This document shows, in pieces, positions 1 to 8,755 of a stretch of DNA of 9,320 bases. The stretch spans positions 1 to 9,320 of the forward strand of contig JABEVI010000135.1 of the NCBI GenBank assembly GCA_013044085.1, written 5' to 3'. Below the pieces are notes generated by a model, which saw only the letters and a program-made list of their open reading frames with translations, searched no databases and was not told where the DNA came from. Every line of letters starts with the position of its first letter. Within the stretch, counting starts at the first letter, position 1. The DNA is from Steroidobacteraceae bacterium. Lineage in GTDB: Bacteria > Pseudomonadota > Gammaproteobacteria > Steroidobacterales > Steroidobacteraceae. Made by a program: the position numbers and the translations under genes.

Positions 1-1
1 G

Positions 2-1573
2 CTAGATGTTCGAGTCCGGTGATGCGGACTTGCGTTTCGCGACGTACTCGAGGAGGGCCTCGTCGATCCCCGGATCCATCGGCGGCGCCACGTACTCGGC
101 GAGTTGCTTCTTCCAGAGCACGTTCGCGCGCTTCGCCATGTCGGTCGCACCCTCGGCGTCCCATTGCTCGAAACTGTTGTTATCGGCGAGCGGCGAGCGA
201 TAGAACGCATTCTCGAAGTTCGCCTGGGTGTGATCGCAACCGAGGAAGTGCTTGCCGGGGCCGACTTCGCGGATGGCGTCGATCGCCTGGCCATTCGGGC
301 TCAGGTCGACGCCCGCAAGCAGCGTGTGCATCATGCCGGCCTGATCGGCGTCCATCACGAACTTCTCGTACCCCATCGCGAGGCCGCCTTCGAGCCAGCC
401 GGCGGTGTGCAGCACGAAGTTCACGCCCGCGAGGCAGGTCGGCAGCAGGGTGTTGGCGGACTCGAAGGCGGCCTGCGCATCGGCAATCTTCGAGGCGCAC
501 AGGCTGCCGCCCGAGCGGAACGGCACGCCCAGCCGGCGCGCGAGCGCCGCCATCGAATACAAAACGAGCGCGGGTTCGGGCGTGCCGAAGGTCGGCGCGC
601 CGGATTGCATCGAGATCGAGGACGCGAAGCTGCCGAGCACGACCGGCGCGCCGGGGTTGACGAGTTGCACGAAGGCCATTCCCGAGAGTGCCTCGGCAAG
701 CGTCTGGGCGACGGTGCCGCCAATCGTCACCGGCGACATGGCGCCGGCGAGGATGAACGGCGTGATGATGGTCGCCTGATTGGCGCGGGCGTAGACCTTT
801 GCGGCACCGAGCATGGTGGCGTCGAAGGTCATCGGCGAATTGACGTTGATGAGGTTGATGATGGCCGTCTTCGGCCGGCCGCTCAGCGGGTCGGTCCACG
901 CCTCGCCGAAGACGATCTTCGCCATCTCGATCGAGTCCTCGGCGCGATCCGGCGCCGTGACCGAGCCCATGAACGGCTTGTCGCTGAACTTCAGGTGGCT
1001 GTACACCATGTCCAAATGGCGCTTGTTGACGGGCAGATCGACGGGTTCGCAGATCGTGCCGCCCGAGTGATGCAGCGAGTTGGCAACATAGGCGAGCTTG
1101 ACGAAATTGCGGAAATCCTCGATCCGCGCGTAGCGGCGGCCTTCGTCGAGGTTGCGCACGAAGGGTGATCCGTAGGCGGGCGCGAACACGGTGTTCTTGC
1201 CGCCGATCACGACGCTGCGTGCCGGGTTGCGCGCGTGCTGGGTGAATTCGCGCGGCGCGGTCTTCTGTACGAGCGCCCGGCACATGCCGCGCGGACAGTG
1301 CACCCGTTCGCCACGCACATCGGCGCCCGCCGCCCGCCAGATCTCGAGCGCCTCGGCGTCGTCGCGGTAGTCGATGCCGACTTCTTCCAGGATCGTGTCG
1401 GCATTGCTTTCAAGCGTCGCCAACGCTTCTTCGTCGAGCACTTCGTAGCAGGGAATGCGGCGCGTGATGTACGGCACGGACGAACCGGCGCGAGCCGCAC
1501 GCGAGGCTCTCTTGGCCTCGCGTCCGCTGGGGCGTCGGGTCGCGCGGGTGGAATCGGCGTGCGGATCGTCCAT
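2..1573 (-). CDS. Trimethylamine methyltransferase (MttB/COG5598) family protein, non-pyrrolysine
   Basis: This complete 523-residue protein resembles the MttB superfamily, whose members move a methyl group from quaternary or tertiary amines (trimethylamine, glycine betaine, proline betaine, carnitine) to a corrinoid protein. A basic, disordered N-terminus (residues 1-35) is followed by the catalytic barrel. Family-typical stretches include LHHSGGTICEPVDLP (168-182), HTAGWLEGGL (389-398), REVGPGKHFLG (435-445) and a C-terminal APPMDPGIDEALLEYVAKRK (496-515). The start is ATG at 1573 with a strong AAGGAG ribosome site 7 nt upstream. No in-frame amber codon interrupts the gene, so it belongs with the non-pyrrolysine members (MtgB-like type) rather than true trimethylamine MttB. 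The gene lies 141 bp beyond the terminator of the cytochrome unit, so it probably has its own promoter, though I could not identify a convincing one. No corrinoid-protein or RamA-like gene is visible here. The family is confident; the substrate is unknown. Confidence 0.88.
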   Translation of the reverse strand: MDDPHADSTRATRRPSGREAKRASRAARAGSSVPYITRRIPCYEVLDEEALATLESNADTILEEVGIDYRDDAEALEIWRAAGADVRGERVHCPRGMCRALVQKTAPREFTQHARNPARSVVIGGKNTVFAPAYGSPFVRNLDEGRRYARIEDFRNFVKLAYVANSLHHSGGTICEPVDLPVNKRHLDMVYSHLKFSDKPFMGSVTAPDRAEDSIEMAKIVFGEAWTDPLSGRPKTAIINLINVNSPMTFDATMLGAAKVYARANQATIITPFILAGAMSPVTIGGTVAQTLAEALSGMAFVQLVNPGAPVVLGSFASSISMQSGAPTFGTPEPALVLYSMAALARRLGVPFRSGGSLCASKIADAQAAFESANTLLPTCLAGVNFVLHTAGWLEGGLAMGYEKFVMDADQAGMMHTLLAGVDLSPNGQAIDAIREVGPGKHFLGCDHTQANFENAFYRSPLADNNSFEQWDAEGATDMAKRANVLWKKQLAEYVAPPMDPGIDEALLEYVAKRKSASPDSNI

Positions 1574-1714
1574 CGTCGTTCTCCTTGGCCACCAGGTGCG
1601 CCGCGGGCCGCCAGGGCGCGGTCCACAGAACCTTCAGTATGGTCAAGGTCGATGCCGGCGGCTGATCATTTTGCGTCATCGAGTTGTCCCGATGCGCCAG
1701 GCCCTGTCAGGGGC

Positions 1715-1748
1715 AAAAAAAAACCCGCCGGACCCGAGGACCGGCGGG
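1715..1748 (-). terminator. Intrinsic terminator of the cytochrome operon
   Basis: Reading the minus strand, a perfect 8-bp stem (CCCGCCGG at 1741-1748 with its complement at 1724-1731) encloses a 9-nt loop and runs straight into nine T residues (plus-strand A at 1715-1723). It lies 18 nt beyond the stop of the dihaem cytochrome gene and ahead of the methyltransferase gene, so it separates the two as transcription units. The plus strand lacks a T-tract after the stem, so it should act only on leftward transcription. Confidence 0.92.
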
Positions 1749-1766
1749 CGGCTCGTCAGCAGGGGG

Positions 1767-2390
1767 TTACAGCGACGCCAGGTAAGTGGTGACGGCTTGC
1801 ATTTGATCCCGGGTCAGGTCCTTGATGATGCCGTGCATCACAGGCGCTGAACGCAGTGCCGTCTGAATGACCAACAATTGTTTCAACAAATACTGTTGAT
1901 GCTGGCCGGCCAGGCGCGGGAACATGCCTCGACCGGCGGCATCCGGACCGTGGCAGCTCGCGCAAGGCGGAACGCCCTCCGTCGGTATGCCCTTGGTGAA
2001 GATCGCACGGCCCTGGGCGATGAGCTTCGGATCACCGGCTCTCGGCTTCGGCGGCGGCTGCGTCGACCAGTAGTGAGCGAGTTCGGCGATCTTCTGGTCG
2101 GTCAACTGGGAGGCCATGCCCCACATGAAAGCCTGGGCATCCGGATCACCACGCGTCTGATTCTTGAACGCATGTAGCTGGTTCTCGATGTAGACCGGCT
2201 GTTGCGCCGCCAGATTCGGGAACGTCGGCGAGACGCTCTGGCCGTGCAGTCCATGGCATACCGCGCAATTGTTGATCGTCGCCTTCAATTCGGCCTGCGC
2301 CTGTTTGTTGGCGAGGTTCTGTGCCTGCGCGATCGATCCGAGACCGACACAGGCTCCGAGGGTCAGTGTCAAGACATGTCTTAGCTTCAT
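1767..2390 (-). CDS. Periplasmic dihaem cytochrome c, c4-like
   Basis: This 207-residue protein has a signal peptide (cleavage likely after AQA at residues 21-23) and two cytochrome c domains, each with a CxxCH haem site: CAVCH (42-46) and CASCH (143-147). Likely distal methionine ligands are in FMWGMA (Met89 or Met92) and in APVMHG (Met185). Length, domain duplication and the paired helix-Met regions fit cytochrome c4, a periplasmic electron carrier that usually feeds terminal oxidases. A GGA-type ribosome site lies shortly before ATG 2390. The gene starts 37 nt after the stop of the cytochrome-porin gene and is followed by a terminator, so it is the second and last gene of a two-gene unit. 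By inference it takes electrons from the outer-membrane cytochrome, or delivers electrons to it. The c-type dihaem assignment is firm; the partner is inferred from position. Confidence 0.9.
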   Translation of the reverse strand: MKLRHVLTLTLGACVGLGSIAQAQNLANKQAQAELKATINNCAVCHGLHGQSVSPTFPNLAAQQPVYIENQLHAFKNQTRGDPDAQAFMWGMASQLTDQKIAELAHYWSTQPPPKPRAGDPKLIAQGRAIFTKGIPTEGVPPCASCHGPDAAGRGMFPRLAGQHQQYLLKQLLVIQTALRSAPVMHGIIKDLTRDQMQAVTTYLASL

Positions 2391-2427
2391 TACTCGTCCA
2401 CTCCGCGTTTCGTTTGAGCGTGCCGTG

Positions 2428-3861
2428 TCAGAAATTCAACCAGGCGAGCACGTACAGGGTGTCGTTGTCCGACGCGCTGCGTCCGGCGACGTAGCCGGTC
2501 GTGCCGTAGGGCGCCGCGCTCGGACCGAGGTCGTAGTTCGAGGTGCCGCCGTTGAATCGGTCGTAATGCACATATTGCAGCTGCAGCTTGGTGTTGAGCC
2601 ACGGCAGGTAATTCACCTCGAAGATCTCGCCGCGCGAGTCGGGGCTGTTCAGGAAGCTGCCGCTGGCGGCGCCAGCCGGATAGAGCAGCGCATCCTGGGT
2701 GCCGGTCGTGTCGAAGTAGCCGACGGCGCCGCCGATCATGCGCTGATAATAGTACTCACCCACGACTTTGAGGGTCTTCAAGCTGTTGTGGTCGTTCGCG
2801 GCCAGGCCGTCGGCGACGCTCGCGTTGAGCGTCTGATTCTCGTGAATGTACGTCGACATCAAGGTGAAAATGTTGTTCTCGCCGATGTACTGGTACTGCA
2901 TGTCACCGGCGACGTCCAGGTATTCGTCGGTCGGACCCTGCAGGGCGTGGCCGGCGCCGGGGTGCATCTTCGCGTCGATGCCGTAGGTGCCGAACATCAG
3001 GGAGTTGCGGTTCCATCGATATTCGTAGGCGAGGCGCCAGTAGGGCGAAACGCCATGGATGACCGCGGCCTGGGTGCTGTCGAGCGGATGCGCACCGCCG
3101 CGCAGCGCCGCCGAGTACAGGGTCAACTCCGCATACAGGCTGTGGTGCCACCAGGCGTAAACGCCGAGACCGGCCGCGCTCTGGCCGATGCCGCCGCTGT
3201 CGAGCTTGGTCGAGGCGTTCGGGCCGGGTGCGACGCTGCTGCCGGAATACGGGAAGCCCCAGGCCTGGGTGGTGTTCCACGGATCCTGCACCGTCGGGTT
3301 GTTGTTCAGCGTGACGCCGATCACCAGGTTCTTGTTGCCGTCGAGGGAGCCGAGGGTGACGTGGCGGGCGTAGCGGATGTCGGTGTTGTCGAAGCCGAAG
3401 CTGTCGGCGACGCCGTCATAGGTCAGCTGCACGAACGCGCCGAGGTTGTCGGCGATCTTGCCCGCGTAGAAGAAGCTCGCCTGTTGCGGGAACAGCACGT
3501 CGCCGTTCTTCGCCTGCGCCCCGGTCAGGGCGCTGTCCGGCAGCGGTGCGCCGGTGTGCGTGTAGGAGATCTGCAGCATCATGCTGATCGGCGGGATCGA
3601 GTTCAGTGAAAGCGTCGAACGGGCGTCGGTGGTGATGCCCGTGATCTGCTTCATGTTGTCGAGCACATAGCCGTTCAGCTTGAACTCGCGCCCGAAGGGC
3701 GTCAGTTCAGGGTAAACCGTGTGGCAGGCCGCGCAGGCCATGCCTGTCTGACGCGCAAAGCTCGGCACCGCCCAGCTGGGGGTGGCGAGGCTCGCGTACA
3801 GGGCGAGCAGCAGCGCGTACGGCCGCAGTTTCTGGAATCGTGTACGGGGTATATCGCTCAT
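2428..3861 (-). CDS. Cyc2-like outer-membrane mono-haem cytochrome c fused to a porin-like barrel
   Basis: This 477-residue protein has a signal peptide (hydrophobic core about 14-28, cleavage near SWA, residue 31). A very short haem domain follows: FARQTGMACAACH with CAACH at 43-47, then PELTPFGREFKLNGY at 51-65. The remaining roughly 400 residues have no further CxxCH. They show alternating aromatic/polar segments typical of outer-membrane strands and end in a C-terminal Phe (YVLAWLNF), the usual barrel-assembly signal. One N-terminal haem ahead of a barrel of this size is the architecture of Cyc2, the outer-membrane iron oxidase of Acidithiobacillus and neutrophilic iron oxidisers, although related fusions of unknown function also exist. 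The start is ATG 3861, with an AGGA site about 9 nt upstream. It heads a two-gene unit with the c4-like cytochrome. Exported cytochrome with barrel: fairly sure. Role in iron oxidation or other extracellular electron transfer: inference. Confidence 0.78.
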   Translation of the reverse strand: MSDIPRTRFQKLRPYALLLALYASLATPSWAVPSFARQTGMACAACHTVYPELTPFGREFKLNGYVLDNMKQITGITTDARSTLSLNSIPPISMMLQISYTHTGAPLPDSALTGAQAKNGDVLFPQQASFFYAGKIADNLGAFVQLTYDGVADSFGFDNTDIRYARHVTLGSLDGNKNLVIGVTLNNNPTVQDPWNTTQAWGFPYSGSSVAPGPNASTKLDSGGIGQSAAGLGVYAWWHHSLYAELTLYSAALRGGAHPLDSTQAAVIHGVSPYWRLAYEYRWNRNSLMFGTYGIDAKMHPGAGHALQGPTDEYLDVAGDMQYQYIGENNIFTLMSTYIHENQTLNASVADGLAANDHNSLKTLKVVGEYYYQRMIGGAVGYFDTTGTQDALLYPAGAASGSFLNSPDSRGEIFEVNYLPWLNTKLQLQYVHYDRFNGGTSNYDLGPSAAPYGTTGYVAGRSASDNDTLYVLAWLNF

Positions 3862-4122
3862 CTTTTTTCATCCTCTCGCTGCTGGCGCGGCTCGACGACC
3901 CAAGCCGCCCGATTCCCGCGCCGAATTCTTCGTTTCGGTCGGCAGGGTACCCAAATGTCATCATCGGAAAAATACGGGTTATTACTTACGGACAAGCCGT
4001 CGTTGAGCGTGCGCCAAGACCGCGCGGCGGCGCGGGTGCGCGCAGCCGCCCACGCAGCGCCCGGTGTGGCACTTCGTGGCGGATTCCAGCGTGCGGGGGC
4101 CGCCCCGCGCGTCCGGTCCCGC
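3862..4122. other. Intergenic region between rpoD and the cytochrome unit
   Basis: This 261-bp gap has no credible gene and no tRNA. The half next to rpoD is very GC-rich and holds two hairpins (listed separately). The half next to the cytochrome-porin gene (about 3862-4000) is more AT-rich and must contain that gene's promoter if the unit is transcribed independently. The best match I can see on the minus strand is TTGTCC, a short 15-bp spacer, then TATTTT, ending around 3970. That is too weak to call. No clear operator was recognised. Confidence 0.6.
4026..4108 (-). other. Two GC-rich hairpins downstream of rpoD
   Basis: The first hairpin (4093-4108) has a perfect 6-bp stem GCGGGG/CCCCGC with a 4-nt loop, starting 15 nt beyond the rpoD stop. 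The second (4026-4050) pairs GGCGGC with GCCGCC and continues inward as GCG/CGC past a single bulged base, giving nine pairs. Neither is followed by a T-tract on the minus strand, so they are not canonical intrinsic terminators. They may protect the 3' end of the operon mRNA or precede factor-dependent termination. In DNA this GC-rich, such pairing can also arise by chance. Confidence 0.4.
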
Positions 4123-6000
<1,878 letters not shown>

Positions 6001-6008
6001 GGTGGACG

Positions 6009-6012
6009 CCTC
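6009..6012 (-). promoter_or_regulatory. Ribosome binding site fixing the TTG start of rpoD
   Basis: On the minus strand GAGG (within GACGAGG) lies 8 nt before TTG 6000. It supports a TTG initiation codon, since no ATG or GTG in this frame sits at a sensible place relative to the conserved N-terminus. Confidence 0.65.
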
Positions 6013-6045
6013 GTCAAGTAACGTTGGTAAAAATTGCGCGAAGCC

Positions 6046-6077
6046 GGCTAGTATACGTTTTTGGCGAATTACTAGCC
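6046..6077. repeat. Perfect 8-bp inverted repeat across the rpoD promoter
   Basis: GGCTAGTA at 6046-6053 and its exact complement TACTAGCC at 6070-6077 are separated by 16 bp. One arm overlaps the proposed -10 element and the other the proposed -35. The arrangement could be an operator for a dimeric regulator or a hairpin in read-through mRNA. I do not recognise the motif as a known binding site. Confidence 0.6.
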
Positions 6078-6078
6078 A
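6050..6078 (-). promoter_or_regulatory. Probable sigma70 promoter for rpoD
   Basis: On the minus strand a TATACT -10 hexamer (6050-6055, five of six consensus bases) is preceded at 17 bp by TGGCTA (6073-6078, three of six). Transcription would start near 6043, giving a leader of about 43 nt before the TTG start. In E. coli rpoD also has promoters of its own besides the operon promoter, so an internal promoter is expected. The -35 is weak. Confidence 0.5.
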
Positions 6079-6084
6079 GAAACC

Positions 6085-6104
6085 GCCCGCGTGCCTGCGC
6101 GGGC
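6085..6104 (-). other. Hairpin between dnaG and rpoD
   Basis: A perfect 7-bp stem (GCCCGCG/CGCGGGC) with a 6-nt loop begins 3 nt after the dnaG stop. Only a short GGTTTCTGG follows on the minus strand, so termination would be partial at best. In E. coli the dnaG-rpoD junction is an mRNA processing site that lowers dnaG output relative to rpoD. This hairpin is in the right place for a similar role, which is inference. Confidence 0.5.
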
Positions 6105-6107
6105 TGC

Positions 6108-7931
6108 TCAGCGCGTCGGTTCGGGGGTTTTCCCCGGCGGCCGGCCTTTCGCCCCCAATAGCGATGTAAGTTCCGATTTTTCCTCGGAATTCAAGCCTGA
6201 CTCCTGGGCCTTTTGCAACAATTCGTCGACCCGGCGACCGGCACCGTACTCGGCGGTGAGTTTCTCGACCGCGGTTTGCAGTTCGCTGGAAGCCGCATCC
6301 AAGTTGGCGACCAGTTGCGGTCGGGCCGCCAGATCGGCCAAGCGCGAAAATTCCGCACGCCCGCGCCAGCGCTCCAGAAGCATCGCCGTCGTCGGTTGCG
6401 GCGATTGACGCGCTTGATCGATCAACTCCCGCAGTACGTTGACACCCGGTTGTTCGAGATGTTCCAGCCGATGGGCGGCCGTCAGCGTGCAAGCCGCGCC
6501 CGGGTGGTGCAGCACCAGCACGATCGCCTGGCGCAGGAGGTTGCCGCGACCGCCACTCAAGGCAGCGCGCTTGCCATTGTCCGTGCGTGCTTGCTGCGCT
6601 CCCCGGCCGGCCGGTGCCGCCGCCGGTACCGGCTGCAGCAGGGCCAGCAGTTTCGCGGCCGGCATACGGATTTGGCCAGCCAGGCGGTCCACCAATAATT
6701 CCCGATAGACCCCGTCGGGCAGGCGCGCGAACAACGGTCGGGCGAGTGCGGCGAGTTTTGCGCGGCCGTCGATGTGCGTCAGGTCGACGTCCTCGGCAAG
6801 CTGACGCAGCAGGTACTCGGACAATGGCAGTGCGTCCTGCAGCCGCGCTTCGAACGCGCCGGCACCCTCGGCGGCGACCAGGGTGTCCGGGTCGTGACCC
6901 TCCGGGAGGAACAAGAATTTCATTTCCCGTCCGTCGCTCGCGAGCGGCAGGGCGTTCTGCAGCGCCCGCCAGGCCGCCGCTCGACCGGCGCGATCCCCGT
7001 CGAACGAGAACACCACTTCGCTCGTGACCCGGAAGATCTTGTGCAGATGCTCCTGCGTGGTGGCGGTACCGAGGGTCGCGACCGCGTAGGTGATGCCGGC
7101 TTGATGCAGGCGGACGACGTCCATGTAGCCCTCGACGATCAGCAGGCGCTTGAAATCGGCGTGCGCACGCCGCGCCTCGTACAGGCCGTACAGTTCGCGG
7201 CCCTTGTGAAAGAGCGCGGTTTCCGGTGAGTTCAGGTACTTCGGCTCGCCCTCGCCGATCACGCGGCCGCCGAAGGCGATCACCCGACCGCGTGCATCGC
7301 GGATCGGAAACATCAGCCGGTCCCGGAAGCGGTCGTAGAACCCGGCCTGCCTCTCGCCTCCGCGGGTATCGCGCTCGATGATCAGGCCCGCCTGTAACAG
7401 TCGCTCGCGCTCCTCCGGGGGGGTGCCAAGCCGGGTGAGAAGCGCGTTCCAAGAATCCGGCGCGTATCCCAGCGCGAAATCCGCAGCCGTCGCCTCGCCG
7501 ATTCCACGGCCCGCCAGGTAGGCGCGAGCCCGGGGGTCATCCTTGAGGTTTTGCTCGAAGAATCGACTCGCGAGCGACGGGATTTCATACGGGTCGCCGG
7601 TGCCGCCCGCGGCGCGGTGGGCGCCGCCGGCCTCGCGCGGCATCTCGAGGCCGGCGCGCTCGGCGAGAACCGCCACCGCGTCCGGAAACTCGAGCTTCTC
7701 GTGCTGCATGAGGAAGCCGATCGCGGTGCCGTGCGCGCCGCAGCCGAAGCAATGGTAGAACTGCTTCTCCGGGCTCACCCAGAACGACGGGGTTTTTTCA
7801 TTGTGAAACGGGCAGCAGGCCTTGTATTCGCGGCCGGACTTCTTCAGCGACACCCGCGCGCCGATCAGTTCGACGATGTCCGCCCGTGCGACGACTTCGT
7901 CGATGAACCCCTGGGGTATGCGGCCGGACAT
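6108..7931 (-). CDS. dnaG: DNA primase DnaG
   Basis: This 607-residue primase makes the RNA primers for the replication fork. The N-terminal zinc-binding domain has C40, H43, C61 and C64 (CCPFHNEKTPSF and HCFGCG), the same positions as in E. coli. The catalytic core includes RFRDRLMFPIRD (201-212), the TOPRIM EGYMDVV (267-273, catalytic Glu267) and the acidic FDGDRAGRAAAWRA (310-323, Asp311 and Asp313), then EGHDPDTLV. The C-terminal part, from about 450, is the less conserved DnaB-helicase-binding domain. The start is ATG 7931, only 13 nt after the yqeY stop. The site before it (GGGCC-rich) is a poor ribosome site, so translation is probably coupled to yqeY. The length and motifs look intact. 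Confidence 0.97.
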   Translation of the reverse strand: MSGRIPQGFIDEVVARADIVELIGARVSLKKSGREYKACCPFHNEKTPSFWVSPEKQFYHCFGCGAHGTAIGFLMQHEKLEFPDAVAVLAERAGLEMPREAGGAHRAAGGTGDPYEIPSLASRFFEQNLKDDPRARAYLAGRGIGEATAADFALGYAPDSWNALLTRLGTPPEERERLLQAGLIIERDTRGGERQAGFYDRFRDRLMFPIRDARGRVIAFGGRVIGEGEPKYLNSPETALFHKGRELYGLYEARRAHADFKRLLIVEGYMDVVRLHQAGITYAVATLGTATTQEHLHKIFRVTSEVVFSFDGDRAGRAAAWRALQNALPLASDGREMKFLFLPEGHDPDTLVAAEGAGAFEARLQDALPLSEYLLRQLAEDVDLTHIDGRAKLAALARPLFARLPDGVYRELLVDRLAGQIRMPAAKLLALLQPVPAAAPAGRGAQQARTDNGKRAALSGGRGNLLRQAIVLVLHHPGAACTLTAAHRLEHLEQPGVNVLRELIDQARQSPQPTTAMLLERWRGRAEFSRLADLAARPQLVANLDAASSELQTAVEKLTAEYGAGRRVDELLQKAQESGLNSEEKSELTSLLGAKGRPPGKTPEPTR

Positions 7932-7944
7932 GGCCCGCGGCCCG

Positions 7945-8391
7945 TCAGCCGCCGAGCTTCGCCTTGATCGTCGCGCCGACTGCCGCCATGTCGGCCCGGC
8001 CCTGCGCCTTGCCTTTGATCAAGGCCATGACCTTGCCCATGTCCTTGATGCCGGTGGCACCGGTCGCGGCGATCGCCTCGCTGATCAGGCTCTCGATCTC
8101 ATGTTCATCGAGTGCGGTGGGCAGGTAGGTCTGCAGGAGGGCGATCTCCGCCGACTCCTTGTCGACCAGATCCGGGCGGTTGCCCGCCTTGAACTGCTGC
8201 AAGGATTCCTTGCGCTGCTTGATCATCTTCTCGATCACGCCGATCACCTGGGCGTCATCCAGCGTGATGCGCTCATCGACCTCGCGCTGCTTGATCGCGG
8301 CGGTGAGCATGCGAATGACCCCTAGGCGGTCTTTCTCGCCCGAGCGCATCGCCGCCTTCATCTCGTCCGTGATTCGCTCTTTGAGCGACAT
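7945..8391 (-). CDS. yqeY: GatB/YqeY domain protein
   Basis: This 148-residue helical protein belongs to the YqeY family, related to the C-terminal tRNA-binding domain of GatB, the amidotransferase subunit that converts mischarged Glu-tRNA(Gln). Recognisable parts are the N-terminal LKERITDEMKAAMRSGEKDR (3-22) with VIRMLTAAIKQREVD after it, the central QRKESLQQFKAGNRPDLVDK (59-78), EIALLQTYLP, and the glycine-containing DMGKVMALIKGKAQGRADM. The start is ATG 8391 with AGGA 7 nt upstream, and the gene begins 20 nt after the rpsU stop. Its exact role as a stand-alone protein is not established; an effect on tRNA or translation is usually suggested. The position between rpsU and dnaG is common in proteobacteria, though E. 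coli lacks it there. Confidence 0.93.
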   Translation of the reverse strand: MSLKERITDEMKAAMRSGEKDRLGVIRMLTAAIKQREVDERITLDDAQVIGVIEKMIKQRKESLQQFKAGNRPDLVDKESAEIALLQTYLPTALDEHEIESLISEAIAATGATGIKDMGKVMALIKGKAQGRADMAAVGATIKAKLGG

Positions 8392-8411
8392 CAGCAGGTC
8401 CTGGCGCGGCT

Positions 8412-8672
8412 TTAGTACTGGCGCGCGGCGCCAGGCGGCGGGGCGCTAGCCGGAGCGCTCGCGCCTCCCATGCCGCGCATGCTCTCGCGGGACAGACGCT
8501 TCAGGTGCCGCTTGACGGCCGCGGCCTTCTTGCGCTTACGCTCCTGGGTCGGCTTCTCGTAGAATTCGCGGCGGCGCAGTTCGGTCAGCACGCCGGCTTT
8601 TTCACAGGCGCGCTTAAACCGACGCAACGCGGCGTCGAAGTATTCATTTTCGCGAACACGAACGCTGGGCAT
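8412..8672 (-). CDS. rpsU: 30S ribosomal protein S21 with extended C-terminus
   Basis: This 86-residue protein is the first gene of the operon. Residues 1-66 match S21 closely (VRENEYFDAALRRFKRACEK, RRREFYEKPTQERKRKKAAA, VKRHLKRL). S21 is a small basic protein near the anti-Shine-Dalgarno end of 16S rRNA that helps start translation. The E. coli form is 71 residues. Here an Ala/Pro/Gly-rich tail (about 68-86) makes it 15 residues longer. The start is ATG 8672, with GAGG 5 nt upstream. A GC-rich inverted repeat (TGGCGC/GCGCCA, 8419-8433) falls within the last codons, but no U-tract follows, so there is no sign of the strong rpsU-dnaG terminator known from E. coli. Confidence 0.96.
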   Translation of the reverse strand: MPSVRVRENEYFDAALRRFKRACEKAGVLTELRRREFYEKPTQERKRKKAAAVKRHLKRLSRESMRGMGGASAPASAPPPGAARQY

Positions 8673-8699
8673 TCAGACCTCAATAATCACTGCCACGGG

Positions 8700-8719
8700 C
8701 CGCCGGCTTCGAGCGGCGG
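8700..8719 (-). other. Hairpin in the rpsU leader
   Basis: CCGCCG and CGGCGG form a perfect 6-bp stem with an 8-nt loop, right at the predicted 5' end of the rpsU transcript. It might stabilise the leader or influence initiation. I know of no matching RNA family, and the GC-rich background makes chance pairing possible. Confidence 0.35.
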
Positions 8720-8726
8720 GGCGCGC

Positions 8727-8755
8727 ATTCTAAGGTGCGCCTGTGGAAAAGGCAA
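8727..8755 (-). promoter_or_regulatory. Sigma70 promoter of the rpsU-yqeY-dnaG-rpoD operon
   Basis: On the minus strand TTGCCT (8750-8755, four of six consensus bases) and TAGAAT (8727-8732, five of six) are separated by the ideal 17 bp. Transcription would begin near 8720, giving a leader of about 48 nt before the rpsU ATG. The -35 element ends 4 bp from the tsaD start codon, so this promoter overlaps the tsaD ribosome site and any tsaD promoter. I see no LexA-type CTGT-N8-ACAG site, unlike the E. coli operon. Confidence 0.72.

Noticed and set aside
104..1168. A 354-codon plus-strand open frame opposite the methyltransferase gene.
   Set aside because: It is an antisense shadow with Arg/His/Ala-rich composition. 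The minus-strand frame has clear family motifs and a strong ribosome site.
1630..1649. ACCTT-N10-AAGGT inverted repeat upstream of the methyltransferase gene, with a nearby TTGACC and CATACT resembling a MerR-type promoter.
   Set aside because: The arms are only 5 bp, and the -35/-10 spacing does not form a proper promoter. It is too weak to call an operator.
2269..3609. A 446-codon plus-strand open frame opposite both cytochrome genes.
   Set aside because: It is a shadow of the real genes, crosses their boundary, and has low-complexity Val/Ala/Arg/Gly sequence with no recognisable domain.
6001..7452. The rpoD reading frame stays open for 484 codons upstream of TTG 6000, suggesting a fused 1109-residue protein.
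   Set aside because: The extension overlaps dnaG on the same strand in another frame, is Arg/Pro/Gly-rich and resembles no sigma-factor sequence. Homology begins just after TTG 6000.
8419..8433. TGGCGC/GCGCCA hairpin at the end of rpsU as a terminator or attenuator before yqeY.
   Set aside because: No T-tract follows, the loop is only 3 nt, and the pairing lies within codons of an Ala/Arg-rich tail.
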